A stretch of 64,000 bases of DNA from Rivibacter sp049446155. GTDB taxonomy: Bacteria; Pseudomonadota; Gammaproteobacteria; Burkholderiales; Burkholderiaceae_C. The stretch spans positions 62,001 through 126,000 of the forward strand of contig NZ_JBMSEE010000001.1 in the NCBI RefSeq assembly GCF_049446155.1. The letters run 5' to 3'. The notes beneath the pieces are model-generated. The model was not told the DNA's origin. It ran no database searches and saw only the letters and a list, made by a program, of their open reading frames with translations. Below, in pieces: positions 1-9,700 of the stretch (position 1 is the first letter of the stretch; each line of letters begins with the position of its first letter). Both the position numbers and the translations under genes were made by a program.

Positions 1-318
1 GGAGGCACCGTTGCCGAGATAGACATCGTCGACCGCGACGCCGGCGATCTGCTTTTCCTGCGTGTAGTGCACCACCGCGCGGCGCGGGGCGAACAGGCCC
101 TTGCTGTCGGTGTAGCCCGCGCTGGCCGGCAGGTTGCGGATCATGTCCTGGACGATCTCGTCGGGCGGATCGAAGCCGAACACGGCGAGGTTGCCGATGT
201 TGAGCTTGATGATCTTCTGGCCCTCGTCCTCCATCTGCCGGGCCTTGTCCAGCACCGGTCCTCGAATGTCGTAGCAGACATTGGCCAGCTTGCTGGATTT
301 GGCGATCGGCTTGCTCAC
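1..318 (-). CDS. PLP-dependent aminotransferase, AlaA-like (3' part cut by window edge)
   Basis: N-terminal 106 codons of a fold-type I aminotransferase; the gene runs off the left edge. Translation from a GTG at 318 gives a start MSKPIAKSSKLANVCYDIRG followed by INIGN-type substrate-loop residues (KLNIGNLAVFGFDPPDEI) and a GYTDSKG segment, the pattern of glutamate-pyruvate aminotransferases of the AlaA/YfbQ group, which make alanine from pyruvate. The PLP lysine is outside the window. It is divergent from the next gene with an 83-base gap. GTG was chosen because it is the only start that leaves the conserved N-terminus intact. Substrate is inferred from family only. Confidence 0.85.
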   Translation of the reverse strand, partial: MSKPIAKSSKLANVCYDIRGPVLDKARQMEDEGQKIIKLNIGNLAVFGFDPPDEIVQDMIRNLPASAGYTDSKGLFAPRRAVVHYTQEKQIAGVAVDDVYLGNGAS

Positions 319-401
319 ACGCGCTCCTGTTCGCGGAAAATCGATATTTGAACACAGGGGTTTGCACTGAAATTCCTGCTCCGACGCCGACTCGCCCCGC
401 G

Positions 402-776
402 ATGAAACTCCAGCCCGACCGATTCACCGCCGCCAACGTCATCGGCGGCTACACCGCCACGACGCTGAGCATCGGCGAACGCACCTGGCGCGAAAGCCTG
501 GTGCTGCCCTGGCAGGGCGAGGTATTCGCCTGGAACGCCGCCGCCTTCGACGAGCTGAACGCCGGCCATTTCGAGCGCGTCGCCGCGCTGCGGCCGGAGC
601 TCGTCATCTTCGGCAGCGGCGCGCGGCTGCGCTTTCCGCGCCCGGAATGGCTGCGCAGCCTGATCGAGCAAGGCGTCGGGCTCGAAACCATGGATACGGG
701 TGCCGCCTGCCGCACCTACAACGTCCTGGTCGGCGAGGGCCGGTCGGTGGTCGCGGCGCTGCTGATCGGCGCTTGA
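402..776 (+). CDS. Mth938-like domain protein (DUF498/NDUFAF3 family)
   Basis: A 124-residue single-domain protein beginning MKLQPDR. It shows the family pattern: a leading strand, the central PELVIFGSG segment, and the C-terminal GVGLETMDTGAACRTYNVL block. In mitochondria the relative NDUFAF3 assists complex I assembly; bacterial members have no proven role. An in-frame start exists upstream at 348, but the family homology begins at the ATG at 402, which is chosen here. It is followed by the peroxiredoxin gene on the same strand. Confidence 0.85.
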   Translation: MKLQPDRFTAANVIGGYTATTLSIGERTWRESLVLPWQGEVFAWNAAAFDELNAGHFERVAALRPELVIFGSGARLRFPRPEWLRSLIEQGVGLETMDTGAACRTYNVLVGEGRSVVAALLIGA

Positions 777-895
777 GCGCAACCACCCGAAACACCGGGC
801 CTCCTCTCAGTGAGGAAGGCATCGGGGTCATGCAAGGGCTTTATAATTCGAGGCTGGTCTCGCTCGAGGTCACAAACCTTCCTGCAGCATCCTTC

Positions 896-1387
896 ATGAC
901 ACCCGCTCTCAACAAACCCCTCCCGGAATTTGAAGCGTTGGCCACCGGTGGCGTGAAGTTCACGCCCCAGGCCTTCCTGGGTCACACGGTCGTGCTGTAC
1001 TTCTATCCGAAGGACAACACGCCTGGCTGCACCACCGAAGCCATGCAGTTCCGCGACAAGCACAAGGAATTCCTCAAGGCTGGCGCGGTCGTCTTCGGCG
1101 TGTCGCGCGACAACATGGCTTCGCACGACAAGTTCAAGCAGAACCTCGAGCTGCCGTTCGAGCTGATCGCCGACACCGAGGAAAAGCTCTGCCACATGTT
1201 CGGCGTCGTGAAGAACAAGATCATGTACGGCAAGAAGGTCAAGGGCATCGAGCGCAGCACCTTCCTGATCGACCCGCACGGCGTGCTGGTCGCCGAATGG
1301 CGCGGCATCAAGGTCGCCGGCCACGTCGACGAGGTGCTCAAGGCCGTCAAGGGCCTGAAGAAGGCGCCGCAGCAGGCCGCGGCCTGA
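896..1387 (+). CDS. bcp: thioredoxin-dependent peroxiredoxin, BCP/PrxQ type
   Basis: A 163-residue cytoplasmic peroxidase that reduces H2O2 and organic peroxides. The peroxidatic cysteine lies in YPKDNTPGCTTEA near residue 42. The resolving cysteine found five residues later in E. coli BCP is absent here (a Met follows the TTEA); a cysteine in LCHMFGV near residue 99 could be the resolving residue as in the alpha-3 subtype, otherwise this is a 1-Cys enzyme. The conserved arginine is in IERSTFLIDPHG. The open frame extends to 647, but the conserved domain starts at the ATG at 896 and the upstream part overlaps the previous gene. Confidence 0.93.
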   Translation: MTPALNKPLPEFEALATGGVKFTPQAFLGHTVVLYFYPKDNTPGCTTEAMQFRDKHKEFLKAGAVVFGVSRDNMASHDKFKQNLELPFELIADTEEKLCHMFGVVKNKIMYGKKVKGIERSTFLIDPHGVLVAEWRGIKVAGHVDEVLKAVKGLKKAPQQAAA

Positions 1388-1510
1388 GGCCGCGGCGGGC
1401 GTCGGGCCTGCACCACATGCGTCATGGGTTCGTCACTGGCGGGCCCGCCGACGATGTGCATAATGGTCTGCATGCACGGGAGTGAATCCCTCTTCGCATC
1501 CGACAAGAAA

Positions 1511-1537
1511 GCCGCACAGGTGACTGTGCGGCTTTTT
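1511..1537 (+). terminator. Rho-independent terminator
   Basis: A 9-bp perfect stem GCCGCACAG / CTGTGCGGC closes a GTGA loop and is followed directly by five T. It lies 120 bases past the bcp stop and 75 bases before phoH, so it separates the two transcription units. Confidence 0.85.
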
Positions 1538-1611
1538 GCTTTTGCGCCTCCACGATGCCCCTGGAGCGCCTGAGCACGGCCGTTCCCCGAGCCCCCTGAC
1601 CGAAGAAGTCC

Positions 1612-3273
1612 ATGCCACTGCCGAAGCCCCCCACCAAGAAAGCCACCCTACTCAGCGACCGCGACTTCGAATCCCAGGCGGCCCCCAAACCGGGCAAACG
1701 CCTCGCCGCCCGATCCCAGCCCGCAGCCGACAGCGACAGTACGCCCACTGGCACGCTGGACCTCTACGACCCGCAGCCCGCGACCGCGCCCACCGCGCGT
1801 GCCCCGCTGCCCGTGCCGCCGGCCGCTCGCGCGGCCGCCGTCAAGGCGCCCGAGCCCAAGCCGCGCAAACCGCGCGCCAGCGGTCCGGCCAAACTGTTCG
1901 TGCTCGACACCAACGTGCTGATGCACGACCCGACGTCGCTGTTCCGCTTCGAGGAGCACGACATCTACCTGCCGATGATCACGCTCGAGGAGCTCGACGG
2001 CCACAAGAAGGGCATGAGCGAGGTCTCGCGCAACGTGCGCCAGGTCAGCCGTGAGCTCGACGCCCTGGCCGCCGACAGCGGCAAGCTCGATCCGCACGCC
2101 GGCATCCCGCTGGCCAAGACCGGCCACAAGGAAGCCGGCGGCAAGCTGTTCTTCCAGACCCAGCTGATCGACGCCAAGCTGCCCGCCGGGCTGCCGCAGG
2201 GCAAGGCCGACAACCAGATCCTGGGCGTCGTGCAAAGCCTGCGCGAACAGCATGCCGGCCGCGAAGTCGTGCTGGTGTCCAAGGACATCAACATGCGCAT
2301 CAAGGCGCGTGCGCTGGGCCTGGCCGCCGAGGACTACTTCAACGACAAGACGCTCGAGGACGGCGACCTGCTCTACACCGGCGTGCTGCCGCTGCCTTCC
2401 GACTTCTGGGAGCGCCACGGCAAGACGATGGAGAGCTGGCAGCAAGGCGGCGCCACGTTCTACCGCATCGCCGGACCGCTGGTGCCGGCGCTGATGATCA
2501 ACCAGTTCGTCTACCTCGAGACGCCGGGCGCCGCGCCGCTGTACGCCAAGGTCACCGAGATCACCGGCAAGACCGCGGTGCTCAAGACGCTGAAGGACTA
2601 CTCCCACAACAAGAACGCCGTGTGGGGCGTGACCTCGCGCAACCGCGAGCAGAACTTCGCGCTCAACCTGCTGATGGACCCGGACTGCGACTTCATCACG
2701 CTGACCGGCACCGCCGGCACCGGCAAGACCCTGATGACGCTGGCCGCCGGCCTGTCGCAGGTGCTCGACGAGCGCCGCTACACCGAGATCATCGTCACCC
2801 GCGTGACGGTACCGGTGGGCGAGGACATCGGCTTCCTGCCCGGCACCGAGGAAGAAAAGATGGGCCCATGGATGGGCGCGCTCGACGACAACCTCGAGGT
2901 GCTCGCCCGCAACGACACCGGCGCCGGCGAATGGGGCCGCGCGGCGACCAACGACCTCGTGCGCAGCAAGATCAAGATCAAGAGCCTGAACTTCATGCGC
3001 GGGCGCACCTTCCTCAACAAGTACGTCATCATCGACGAGGCGCAGAACCTCACGCCCAAGCAGATGAAGACGCTGATCACGCGCGCCGGCCCGGGCACCA
3101 AGATCGTCTGTCTGGGCAACCTGGCGCAGATCGACACGCCCTACCTCACCGAAGGCTCGTCGGGCCTGACCTTCGCCGTGGACCGCTTCAAGGGCTGGCC
3201 GCACTCGGGCCACCTGATGCTCGCGCGCGGCGAACGCTCGCGGCTGGCGGACTACGCCTCCGAAGTGCTCTGA
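1612..3273 (+). CDS. PhoH-family protein with N-terminal PIN domain (PhoH2-like)
   Basis: 553 residues. Residues 1-90 are low-complexity (Pro/Ala/Arg rich). A PIN nuclease domain starts near residue 95 with the acidic VLDTNVLMHD motif and continues through LVSKDINMRIKA. A linker domain follows, then a PhoH/NurA-like helicase-type ATPase with Walker A GTAGTGKT near residue 367 and Walker B VIIDEAQNLTPKQMKT near 471. PIN-PhoH2 proteins are ATP-driven ribonucleases/RNA helicases in actinobacteria; that activity is inferred here. It stands alone between two terminators. Confidence 0.9.
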   Translation: MPLPKPPTKKATLLSDRDFESQAAPKPGKRLAARSQPAADSDSTPTGTLDLYDPQPATAPTARAPLPVPPAARAAAVKAPEPKPRKPRASGPAKLFVLDTNVLMHDPTSLFRFEEHDIYLPMITLEELDGHKKGMSEVSRNVRQVSRELDALAADSGKLDPHAGIPLAKTGHKEAGGKLFFQTQLIDAKLPAGLPQGKADNQILGVVQSLREQHAGREVVLVSKDINMRIKARALGLAAEDYFNDKTLEDGDLLYTGVLPLPSDFWERHGKTMESWQQGGATFYRIAGPLVPALMINQFVYLETPGAAPLYAKVTEITGKTAVLKTLKDYSHNKNAVWGVTSRNREQNFALNLLMDPDCDFITLTGTAGTGKTLMTLAAGLSQVLDERRYTEIIVTRVTVPVGEDIGFLPGTEEEKMGPWMGALDDNLEVLARNDTGAGEWGRAATNDLVRSKIKIKSLNFMRGRTFLNKYVIIDEAQNLTPKQMKTLITRAGPGTKIVCLGNLAQIDTPYLTEGSSGLTFAVDRFKGWPHSGHLMLARGERSRLADYASEVL

Positions 3274-3297
3274 CGCGCGCTTTAGGCATCTCCAACG

Positions 3298-3324
3298 AAA
3301 ACGGCGCCCTCGGGCGCCGTTTCT
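3298..3324. terminator. bidirectional terminator between convergent genes
   Basis: The 9-bp stem ACGGCGCCC / GGGCGCCGT has only a TC loop and is flanked by AAA on the left and TTT on the right, so it can end both phoH (+) and the metalloprotease gene (-). It sits 25 bases after the phoH stop. Confidence 0.75.
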
Positions 3325-3343
3325 CATGGCGATCGGCGTCGCC

Positions 3344-4348
3344 TCAGGGCGTGGCGCGGTACTGCAGGTGCAGCGAGTCCATGCGCGAGGCCTGCAGCGT
3401 CGAGAACTGGAACATGCAGGCGTCGTCGGTGTAGTCCATGAAGTTGGTGATCGGGTCCGGGCCTGGGTACTTCTTGCCGGCGCAGGAGTCGCGGCCGGTC
3501 GGGCAGCCGAAGGCCGCGGACTTCTCGGCCGCCGTGTCGCTCACCTGGTCGTTGTTGGCCGAGCAGCCGCCCTGGAAGGTGTGGTACAGGCCCAGCCAGT
3601 GGCCGACCTCGTGCGTCGCGGTGTCGCCCAGGTTGTAGGGCGCTGCCGTGCCGCCGGGCAGCGACGAGAACAGCACCACGACGCCGTCGTCCTTGGGGTC
3701 GCGCGCGTAGTCCTGCGGGAAGGTCGCCCAGCCCAGCAGGCCCTGGCCGATGTTGGCCGAGTAGATGTTCAGCGTGCCCGGGCCGCCCACGCGCAGCGCG
3801 TTCTTGGCCTGCGTCTCGGCGCTGGAACCCGGCGTCATCGTGTACCAGGTGGCGTTGGTGGTGCGGGTCACGCCGGCCAGCACGAAGCGAAACGGCGAGC
3901 CGTTGTAGGCCGCGTTGAGGACGCTGATCTGCTGGTCGATCTGGTTTTGCGGCACGTCGCCGTTGGCGATGCCGCTGCCCTTGTTGATCACGTGCACGTA
4001 GACCGGCACGTTGACCGAACCGGCCGCTCGCGCGAAGCCCAGCACGTCGAGGCCGCGTGCCTTGCGAAAGTTGTCGTGCTCGGCCTTGTGCAGGCGCTGC
4101 TCGGCGTCGGTGACGTGGCGGGTCGAGCAGCGCGCGCCACTGTCGATGAAGGCCTTCTTGTTGGGATAGGTCTTGCCCTGGAAGTGGAAGGCCGGGCCGT
4201 GGTCGTCGTCGGTCTCGCCGATCTGGGCCTTCAGTTCGGCCTGGGCGCGGTCGTCGTCGGTGTCCTTGTCGGAGGCCGCGAACGCCGGCGGCAGCGCGGC
4301 GAGCAGCAAGGCGAGTGCGCCGGCTGGCGCGGCAATGGCAAAGCGCAT
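3344..4348 (-). CDS. secreted zinc metalloprotease, M43 (pappalysin-like) family
   Basis: 334 residues with a clear signal peptide (MRFAIAAPAGALALLLA, likely cleaved after AFA at about 24). The metzincin zinc motif HEVGHWLGLYH is at 246-256 and the Met-turn NFMDYTDD at about 302. Cysteines at 261, 282, 289 and 311 fit the disulfides usual in M43B enzymes. The protein is probably exported and folds outside the cytoplasm. Substrate is unknown; bacterial relatives are general extracellular proteases. It is a single gene, converging on phoH and divergent from the SOS mutasome operon. Confidence 0.9.
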   Translation of the reverse strand: MRFAIAAPAGALALLLAALPPAFAASDKDTDDDRAQAELKAQIGETDDDHGPAFHFQGKTYPNKKAFIDSGARCSTRHVTDAEQRLHKAEHDNFRKARGLDVLGFARAAGSVNVPVYVHVINKGSGIANGDVPQNQIDQQISVLNAAYNGSPFRFVLAGVTRTTNATWYTMTPGSSAETQAKNALRVGGPGTLNIYSANIGQGLLGWATFPQDYARDPKDDGVVVLFSSLPGGTAAPYNLGDTATHEVGHWLGLYHTFQGGCSANNDQVSDTAAEKSAAFGCPTGRDSCAGKKYPGPDPITNFMDYTDDACMFQFSTLQASRMDSLHLQYRATP

Positions 4349-4478
4349 GGAAACGTCCCTTCCTCATGGGCCGCGCGGGTCGGCGGCTGGGGCGAGTCTT
4401 GTCCGCGGGCGGCACGGCGCCAAGCCGCTAGAAAAAGGGATGGCGCGCCCACTGCGCTTGCGGCAGACAGCCCAACAC

Positions 4479-4494
4479 CTGTGTTTATATACAG
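4479..4494 (+). promoter_or_regulatory. LexA-binding SOS box
   Basis: CTGTGTTTATATACAG matches the LexA consensus CTGT-N8-ACAG exactly. It sits 39 bases before the imuA start in AT-rich sequence where the promoter must lie, so the imuA-imuB-dnaE2 operon is predicted to be DNA-damage inducible. It is 130 bases from the metalloprotease start, so control of that gene is unlikely. Confidence 0.93.
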
Positions 4495-4533
4495 TATCAT
4501 TCCTGCCCCCCGCTTCGATGTTCCCGCGGCCCC

Positions 4534-5277
4534 ATGCCCTCCTTTGCTTCGCTCGCACGCGCCTTCGCCGGCGCCGGCCTGCCGCTGTGGCATGCCGACC
4601 GCCTGGCCGAGGTGGACACCCCGGTCGCGGCCACCGGCTTTGCCGCACTCGATGCCGAGCTGCCCGGAGGCGGCTGGCCGCTGGCCGGGCTGACCGAGTT
4701 GCTCAGCCCCGCGCCGGGTGGCGGCGAGCTGCCCTTGCTGGCGCCGGCACTGCGCGCCGGCACGCAACCGCTGCTGTGCATCGCGCCGCCCTGGCGGCCC
4801 TATGGCCCCGCCTGGCGTGCGCTCGGCCTGGCGCTGGAGCGGCTGGTCTGGGTCGATGCCGAGCCCGGTCGCGATGCGAGCTGGGCCGCCGAGCAGGCGC
4901 TGCGCTCACGCGCCTGCGGCTGGGTGCTGCTGTGGTGGCACGACGCGGCGCCGCTGCGGCCCGAGACGCTGCGCCGGCTGCACCTGGGAGCGCTCGAATC
5001 CGGCTGCCCCCTGCTGTTGCTGCGTCCGCAAAGCGCCCGCGAACGCGCATCGCCAGCGCCGCTGCGCCTGGCGCTGGCGCCCGAGGCGCCCGGGCAGCTG
5101 CGCGTCGAGGTGTTCAAGCGGCGCGGCCCTCCGCAGGCGCAGGCCCTGCGGCTCGCGCTGCCGCTGCCACGTCATGCGAGGCTGCGCCCGCGCAGCGCCA
5201 TGCCTGTCATCGCAAGGGATGCCCGGGAGAACGCCGGTGTTGTGGGTCTCGGTCTGGCTGCCGCAGCTGCCGCTTGA
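4534..5277 (+). CDS. imuA: translesion synthesis accessory protein ImuA
   Basis: 247 residues, related to RecA/SulA-like proteins. The N-terminal pattern LPLWHADRL, then TGFAALDAELPGGGWPLAGLTELL, is typical of ImuA. It has no canonical Walker A motif, as in other ImuA proteins. In Caulobacter and Pseudomonas, ImuA works with ImuB and DnaE2 in mutagenic bypass of DNA lesions. Directly downstream of the SOS box; its last 59 bases overlap the start of imuB in another frame, suggesting translational coupling. Confidence 0.93.
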   Translation: MPSFASLARAFAGAGLPLWHADRLAEVDTPVAATGFAALDAELPGGGWPLAGLTELLSPAPGGGELPLLAPALRAGTQPLLCIAPPWRPYGPAWRALGLALERLVWVDAEPGRDASWAAEQALRSRACGWVLLWWHDAAPLRPETLRRLHLGALESGCPLLLLRPQSARERASPAPLRLALAPEAPGQLRVEVFKRRGPPQAQALRLALPLPRHARLRPRSAMPVIARDARENAGVVGLGLAAAAAA

Positions 5278-6733
5278 GGCCTTGCCCTGGCTGCCGAAGG
5301 CGCTCGCCGATGCGATGCCCGGGCGCTGCGTCGTGGTCGAGCGCCGCGTGCTCGCCGCCGACGAGGCGGCCCAGGCGAAAGGCGTGCAGGCCGGCATGGG
5401 CGCTGCCGTCGCCGCCGCGCTCGCACCCGAGGTGCTGCAGCTGCCGCGCGACGCGGCGCGCGAGGCCGCGTTCGTCGAAGCGCTGACGCTGTCGCTGTCG
5501 GCGCTGACGCCCCATCTGCTGCCCGAGTCCGACGGCGTGCTGCTCGAAGTACAGGCCTCGCTGCGCCTGTTCGGCGGCGTGCGGCGCCTGCTGCGGCGGG
5601 CGCAGCGTCTCGTGCATGCGCAAGGCGCCAGCGCGGTGATCGGCGTGGCGCCCACCGCCACCGCTGCCCACTTGCTGGCGCGCGCGCCGCAGCGCCGGCG
5701 CCGCGCGCTGCGCGCCGACAGCACGGCGCGCCGGCTCGACCTCCTGCCCACACCGCTGGTGCTGAACCTGCTGGGCCAGCCTGCAGCCCTGGCCGAGCTG
5801 TTCGAAGGTATCGGCGCGCGCCGGCTCGATGCGGTGCGAGCGCTGCCGCGCGCCGGCCTGCAACGCCGCGGTGCCCGCGCCCTGCTCGACGCGCTCGATC
5901 GCGCCTACGGGGAATCGCCCGACGCGCGCCGCTGGTTCGAGCCGCCGCCTCGCTTCGCGCTCGCGCTGGAGTTGATGCAACGCGCCGACGACGCCGCCAC
6001 GCTCGCGCAGGCCGCCGAGCGCCTGCTGCTGCCGCTGGCCGGCTGGCTCTCGCGGCATTGGCTGGCCGCCCGGCGTTTCACGCTGCAGATGCAGCACGAA
6101 CACGGTCGGCGCGCGCGCCCGGACAGCACGTTGTCGATCGAGCTCGGCCAGCCTTCGCGCGACGCCGCCCAGCTGCTCGTCTTGTTGCGCGAACGACTGG
6201 CGCGCCACACGCTGGCCGCGCCGGTCTACGCCTTGCGGCTGGTGCTCGACGAGGCGCAGCCGCTGGCCGGCATCGAAGGTCATTTGCTGCTCGACGACCG
6301 GCCCGCGGCCGGCGACCTGCCGACCCTGCTCGACCGGCTGCGCGCGCGGCTCGGCAACGAGCGCGTGAGCCGGTTCGCGCTGCGCGCCGACCATCGCCCC
6401 GAGCACGCCGACGCGGTGCTGCCCGCCGCCGCCGCCCTGCCGCCGTCGCCTGCCCTCGCGATCACGCCGCCGCGGCCGCTGTGGCTGCTGCGCGAGCCGC
6501 TGCCGCTTCCGGCCGGGCACGGCGACCAGCCGCTGTACGACGGCGCGCCGCTGGCGCTGTGCTCGCGGCCCGAGCGCATCGAGTCGGGCTGGTTCGACGG
6601 CGCGCCGGTGCGGCGCGACTACCACGTCGCCGCCAGCGCCGACCACCGGCTGTGCTGGATCTTTCGCGAACATCGCCGCGAACCCGCGCCGGCCGGCGGT
6701 TGCGGCTGGTTCCTCCATGGCTGGTTCGGATGA
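5219..6733 (+). CDS. imuB: Y-family polymerase-like mutasome protein ImuB
   Basis: 504 residues. Y-family DinB-like fold: the start LWVSVWLPQLPLEAL, the CVVVERRVLAADEAAQAKGVQAGM finger segment, then GIGARRLDAVRALPRAGLQRRG helix-hairpin-helix-like region. The catalytic acidic triad of true polymerases is not evident (LWVSVWLPQ replaces the usual DMDAFFA), as known for ImuB, which acts as a hub linking the clamp, ImuA and DnaE2. The ATG at 5219, eight bases after a GCAAGG ribosome-binding site, keeps the conserved N-terminus and lies inside imuA. Confidence 0.92.
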   Translation: MPGRTPVLWVSVWLPQLPLEALPWLPKALADAMPGRCVVVERRVLAADEAAQAKGVQAGMGAAVAAALAPEVLQLPRDAAREAAFVEALTLSLSALTPHLLPESDGVLLEVQASLRLFGGVRRLLRRAQRLVHAQGASAVIGVAPTATAAHLLARAPQRRRRALRADSTARRLDLLPTPLVLNLLGQPAALAELFEGIGARRLDAVRALPRAGLQRRGARALLDALDRAYGESPDARRWFEPPPRFALALELMQRADDAATLAQAAERLLLPLAGWLSRHWLAARRFTLQMQHEHGRRARPDSTLSIELGQPSRDAAQLLVLLRERLARHTLAAPVYALRLVLDEAQPLAGIEGHLLLDDRPAAGDLPTLLDRLRARLGNERVSRFALRADHRPEHADAVLPAAAALPPSPALAITPPRPLWLLREPLPLPAGHGDQPLYDGAPLALCSRPERIESGWFDGAPVRRDYHVAASADHRLCWIFREHRREPAPAGGCGWFLHGWFG

Positions 6734-9700
6734 GAAGGCGATGTCTTCCCCCGCCTTGCCCGATTACGCCGAGCTGCACTGCCGCTCGAACTTCAGCTTC
6801 CTGACCGGTGCCTCGCATCCCGGCGAGCTGGTCGAGCGCGCCGCGCAGCTCGGCTACGCGGCGATCGCGCTCACCGACGAGTGCTCGTTCGCCGGCGTCG
6901 TGCGCGCGCATGAGCAAGCGCGCGAGCTCCACGCGGCGGCGCGCAAGAAGAACCCCGAAGCGCCAGCGCCGATCAAGCTCGTCGTCGGCAGCGAGTTCAC
7001 GCTCGAAGGCAGCGCCGGCGTACCCGGCTGCCGCCTCGTGCTGCTGGCGATGAACCGCGAGGGCTATGCGCAGATCGGCGGCCTGATCACGCTTGGGCGC
7101 CGGCGCAGCGCCAAGGGCAGCTACCGGCTCGTCGTCGACGATCTCGACGCGGCGCTGGCCGGCGAAGGCCACCCGGCCGGCCTGCCCGACTGCCACGCCC
7201 TGCTGGCCCCCTGCCGCGAGGACGACGACTCCACCCGGCTCGCGCAGGCGCGCTGGCTGGCATCGCGCTTCGGCGCGCGCGCCTCGATCGCGATCGAGCT
7301 CTTGCTGTGGGCCGACGACGCCGAGCATGCCGAGCGCCTGCAGACCCTGAGCGCGGCCAGCGGCGTGCCGCTCGCCGCGGCCGGCGACGTGCTGATGCAC
7401 TCGCGCTCGCGCAAGGGCTTGCAGGACACGCTGACCGCGATCCGCCTCAAGCAGCCGCTGGCCGACTGCGGCTTCGCGCTCGCGCCCAACGGCGAGCAGC
7501 ACCTGCGCACGCGGCTGGCGCTGGCACGCCTGTACCGACCGCAGTGGATGGCGCGCAGCGTCGAGATCGCCGCGCAGTGCGACTTCACGCTCGACGAGCT
7601 GCGCTACGAGTACCCGGCCGAGATCGTGCCTGCGGGGCGCACGCCGAGCTCGCACCTGCGCGCGCTGGTGGCGCAAGGGCTGGCGCATCGCTATCCGCAG
7701 GGCGCGCCCGAGAGCGTGCGCGTGCAGATCGACGGCGAGCTCACGCTGATCGAGGAGCTGCGCTACGAGGCCTTCTTCCTCACCGTGTACGACGTCGTGC
7801 GCTTCGCGCGCAGCGAAGCCATCCTGTGCCAGGGCCGCGGCTCGGCGGCGAACTCGGCGGTCTGCTACGCGCTGGGCATCACCGAGGTCGACCCCTCGCA
7901 GAGCACGCTGCTGTTCGAGCGCTTCCTCAGCCGCGAGCGCAACGAGCCGCCCGACATCGACGTCGACTTCGAGCACGAACGGCGCGAGGAGGTGATCCAG
8001 TACATCTACCGCAAGTACGGCCGCCACCGCACCGCGCTGGCCGCGGCGCTGTCCACCTACCGCGTGCGCGGCGCGCTGCGCGACGTCGGCAAGGCGCTGG
8101 GGCTGGACGAGGAGCGCGTCGCACGGCTGGCCAAGAGCCACCAGTGGTTCGACGCGCGCCACCAGATCGCCGACCGACTCGCCGAGGCCGGACTCGATCC
8201 GCATTCGCGCGTCACGCGCCAGTGGCTCGCGCTGACCTCGGCCCTGGTCGGCTTCCCGCGCCACCTCTCGCAGCACGTCGGCGGCTTCGTGATCGCGCGC
8301 GACGAGCTTTCGCGCATGGTGCCGATCGAGAACGCCGCAATGCCCGACCGCTGCGTGATCCAGTGGGACAAGGACGACCTCGAGTCGCTGGGCCTGCTCA
8401 AGGTCGACGTGCTGGCCCTGGGCATGCTCAGCGTGCTGCGGCGCTCGCTGCACCTGATGAGCACCTGGCGCGGCGGGCAGTGGCGCCTGCAGGACATCCC
8501 GCGCGAGGACGCCGCCACCTACGCGATGATCCGCAAGGCCGACACCGCCGGCGTGTTCCAGATCGAAAGCCGCGCTCAGCAAAGCATGCTGCCGCGGCTC
8601 AAGCCCGAACGCTTCTACGATCTCGTGGTGCAGGTCGCGATCGTGCGGCCGGGACCGATCAAGGGCGGCATGGTCCACCCCTACCTGAAGCAGCGCGACC
8701 GCGTGGCACGCAAGCAGCCCTTCGAGCTGCCCAACCCGAATCTCGCGCCGGCGCTGCAGCGCACGCTGGGCGTGCCGATCTTCCAAGAGCAGGTGATGCA
8801 GATCTGCGTCATCGCCGCCGGCTTCACGCCCGGCGAGGCCGACGGCCTGCGCCGCGCGATGGCCGCCTGGCGCCGCAAGGGCGACGTCGAGAAGTACGAG
8901 CGGCGCATCATCGAAGGCATGGTCGCGCGCCGCTACGACCGCGCCTTCGCCGAGCGCATCTTCGAGCAGATCAAGGGCTTCGGCGACTACGGCTTCCCGG
9001 AAAGCCACGCCTACAGCTTCGCGCTGCTCGCCTACCTGAGCGCGTGGATCAAGTGCCACGAGCCGGCGATCTTTCTCTGCGCATTGTTGAACTCGCAGCC
9101 GATGGGCTTTTACTCGCCGTCGCAGCTGGTGCAAGACGCCAGGCGCCACGGCGTCGAGGTGCGGCCGGTCGACGTGCGCTACAGCGACTGGGACTGCTCG
9201 CTCGAGTCGATCGGCGAGGCGGCCGCCCAGCCGGCGGTGCGGTTGGGCCTGCGCCTGGTGCAAGGCCTCTCGCAGGCCCGCATGGCGCGCCTCGCGCCAG
9301 GCCCGCTGCCCGCGCCCTGGCAAGACGTCGACGATTTCGCGCGGCGCACGCGCCTGGACGCCGACGAGTTGCGTGCGCTGGCGCGCGCCGACGCCCTGCT
9401 CGGCCTCGCCGGCCACCGTCGCCAGCAGCTGTGGGCCGCCACGGGTCAGGCGCGCCTGCATGGACTGTTGTCCGACGCGTCGCTGCCCGAGGCGGCGCTC
9501 GCGCTGCCCGATGCACCCGAAGGCGAGTCGATCCTGCTCGACTACCGCGCCACCGGCCTCACGCTGCGCCGCCATCCGCTGGCCCTGCTGCGTCCGCGCC
9601 TGGCGGCACGGCGCATCCGCAGCGCGCACGAACTGGCCGCCGCACCCGACGGCGCCCTCGTCTGGGCCTGCGGCATCGTCGTGATGCGCCAGCAGCCCGA

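Noticed and set aside
1648..3327. 559-codon minus-strand frame opposite phoH
   Set aside because: Shadow of the PhoH gene; no motifs, His/Arg/Gln-rich composition.
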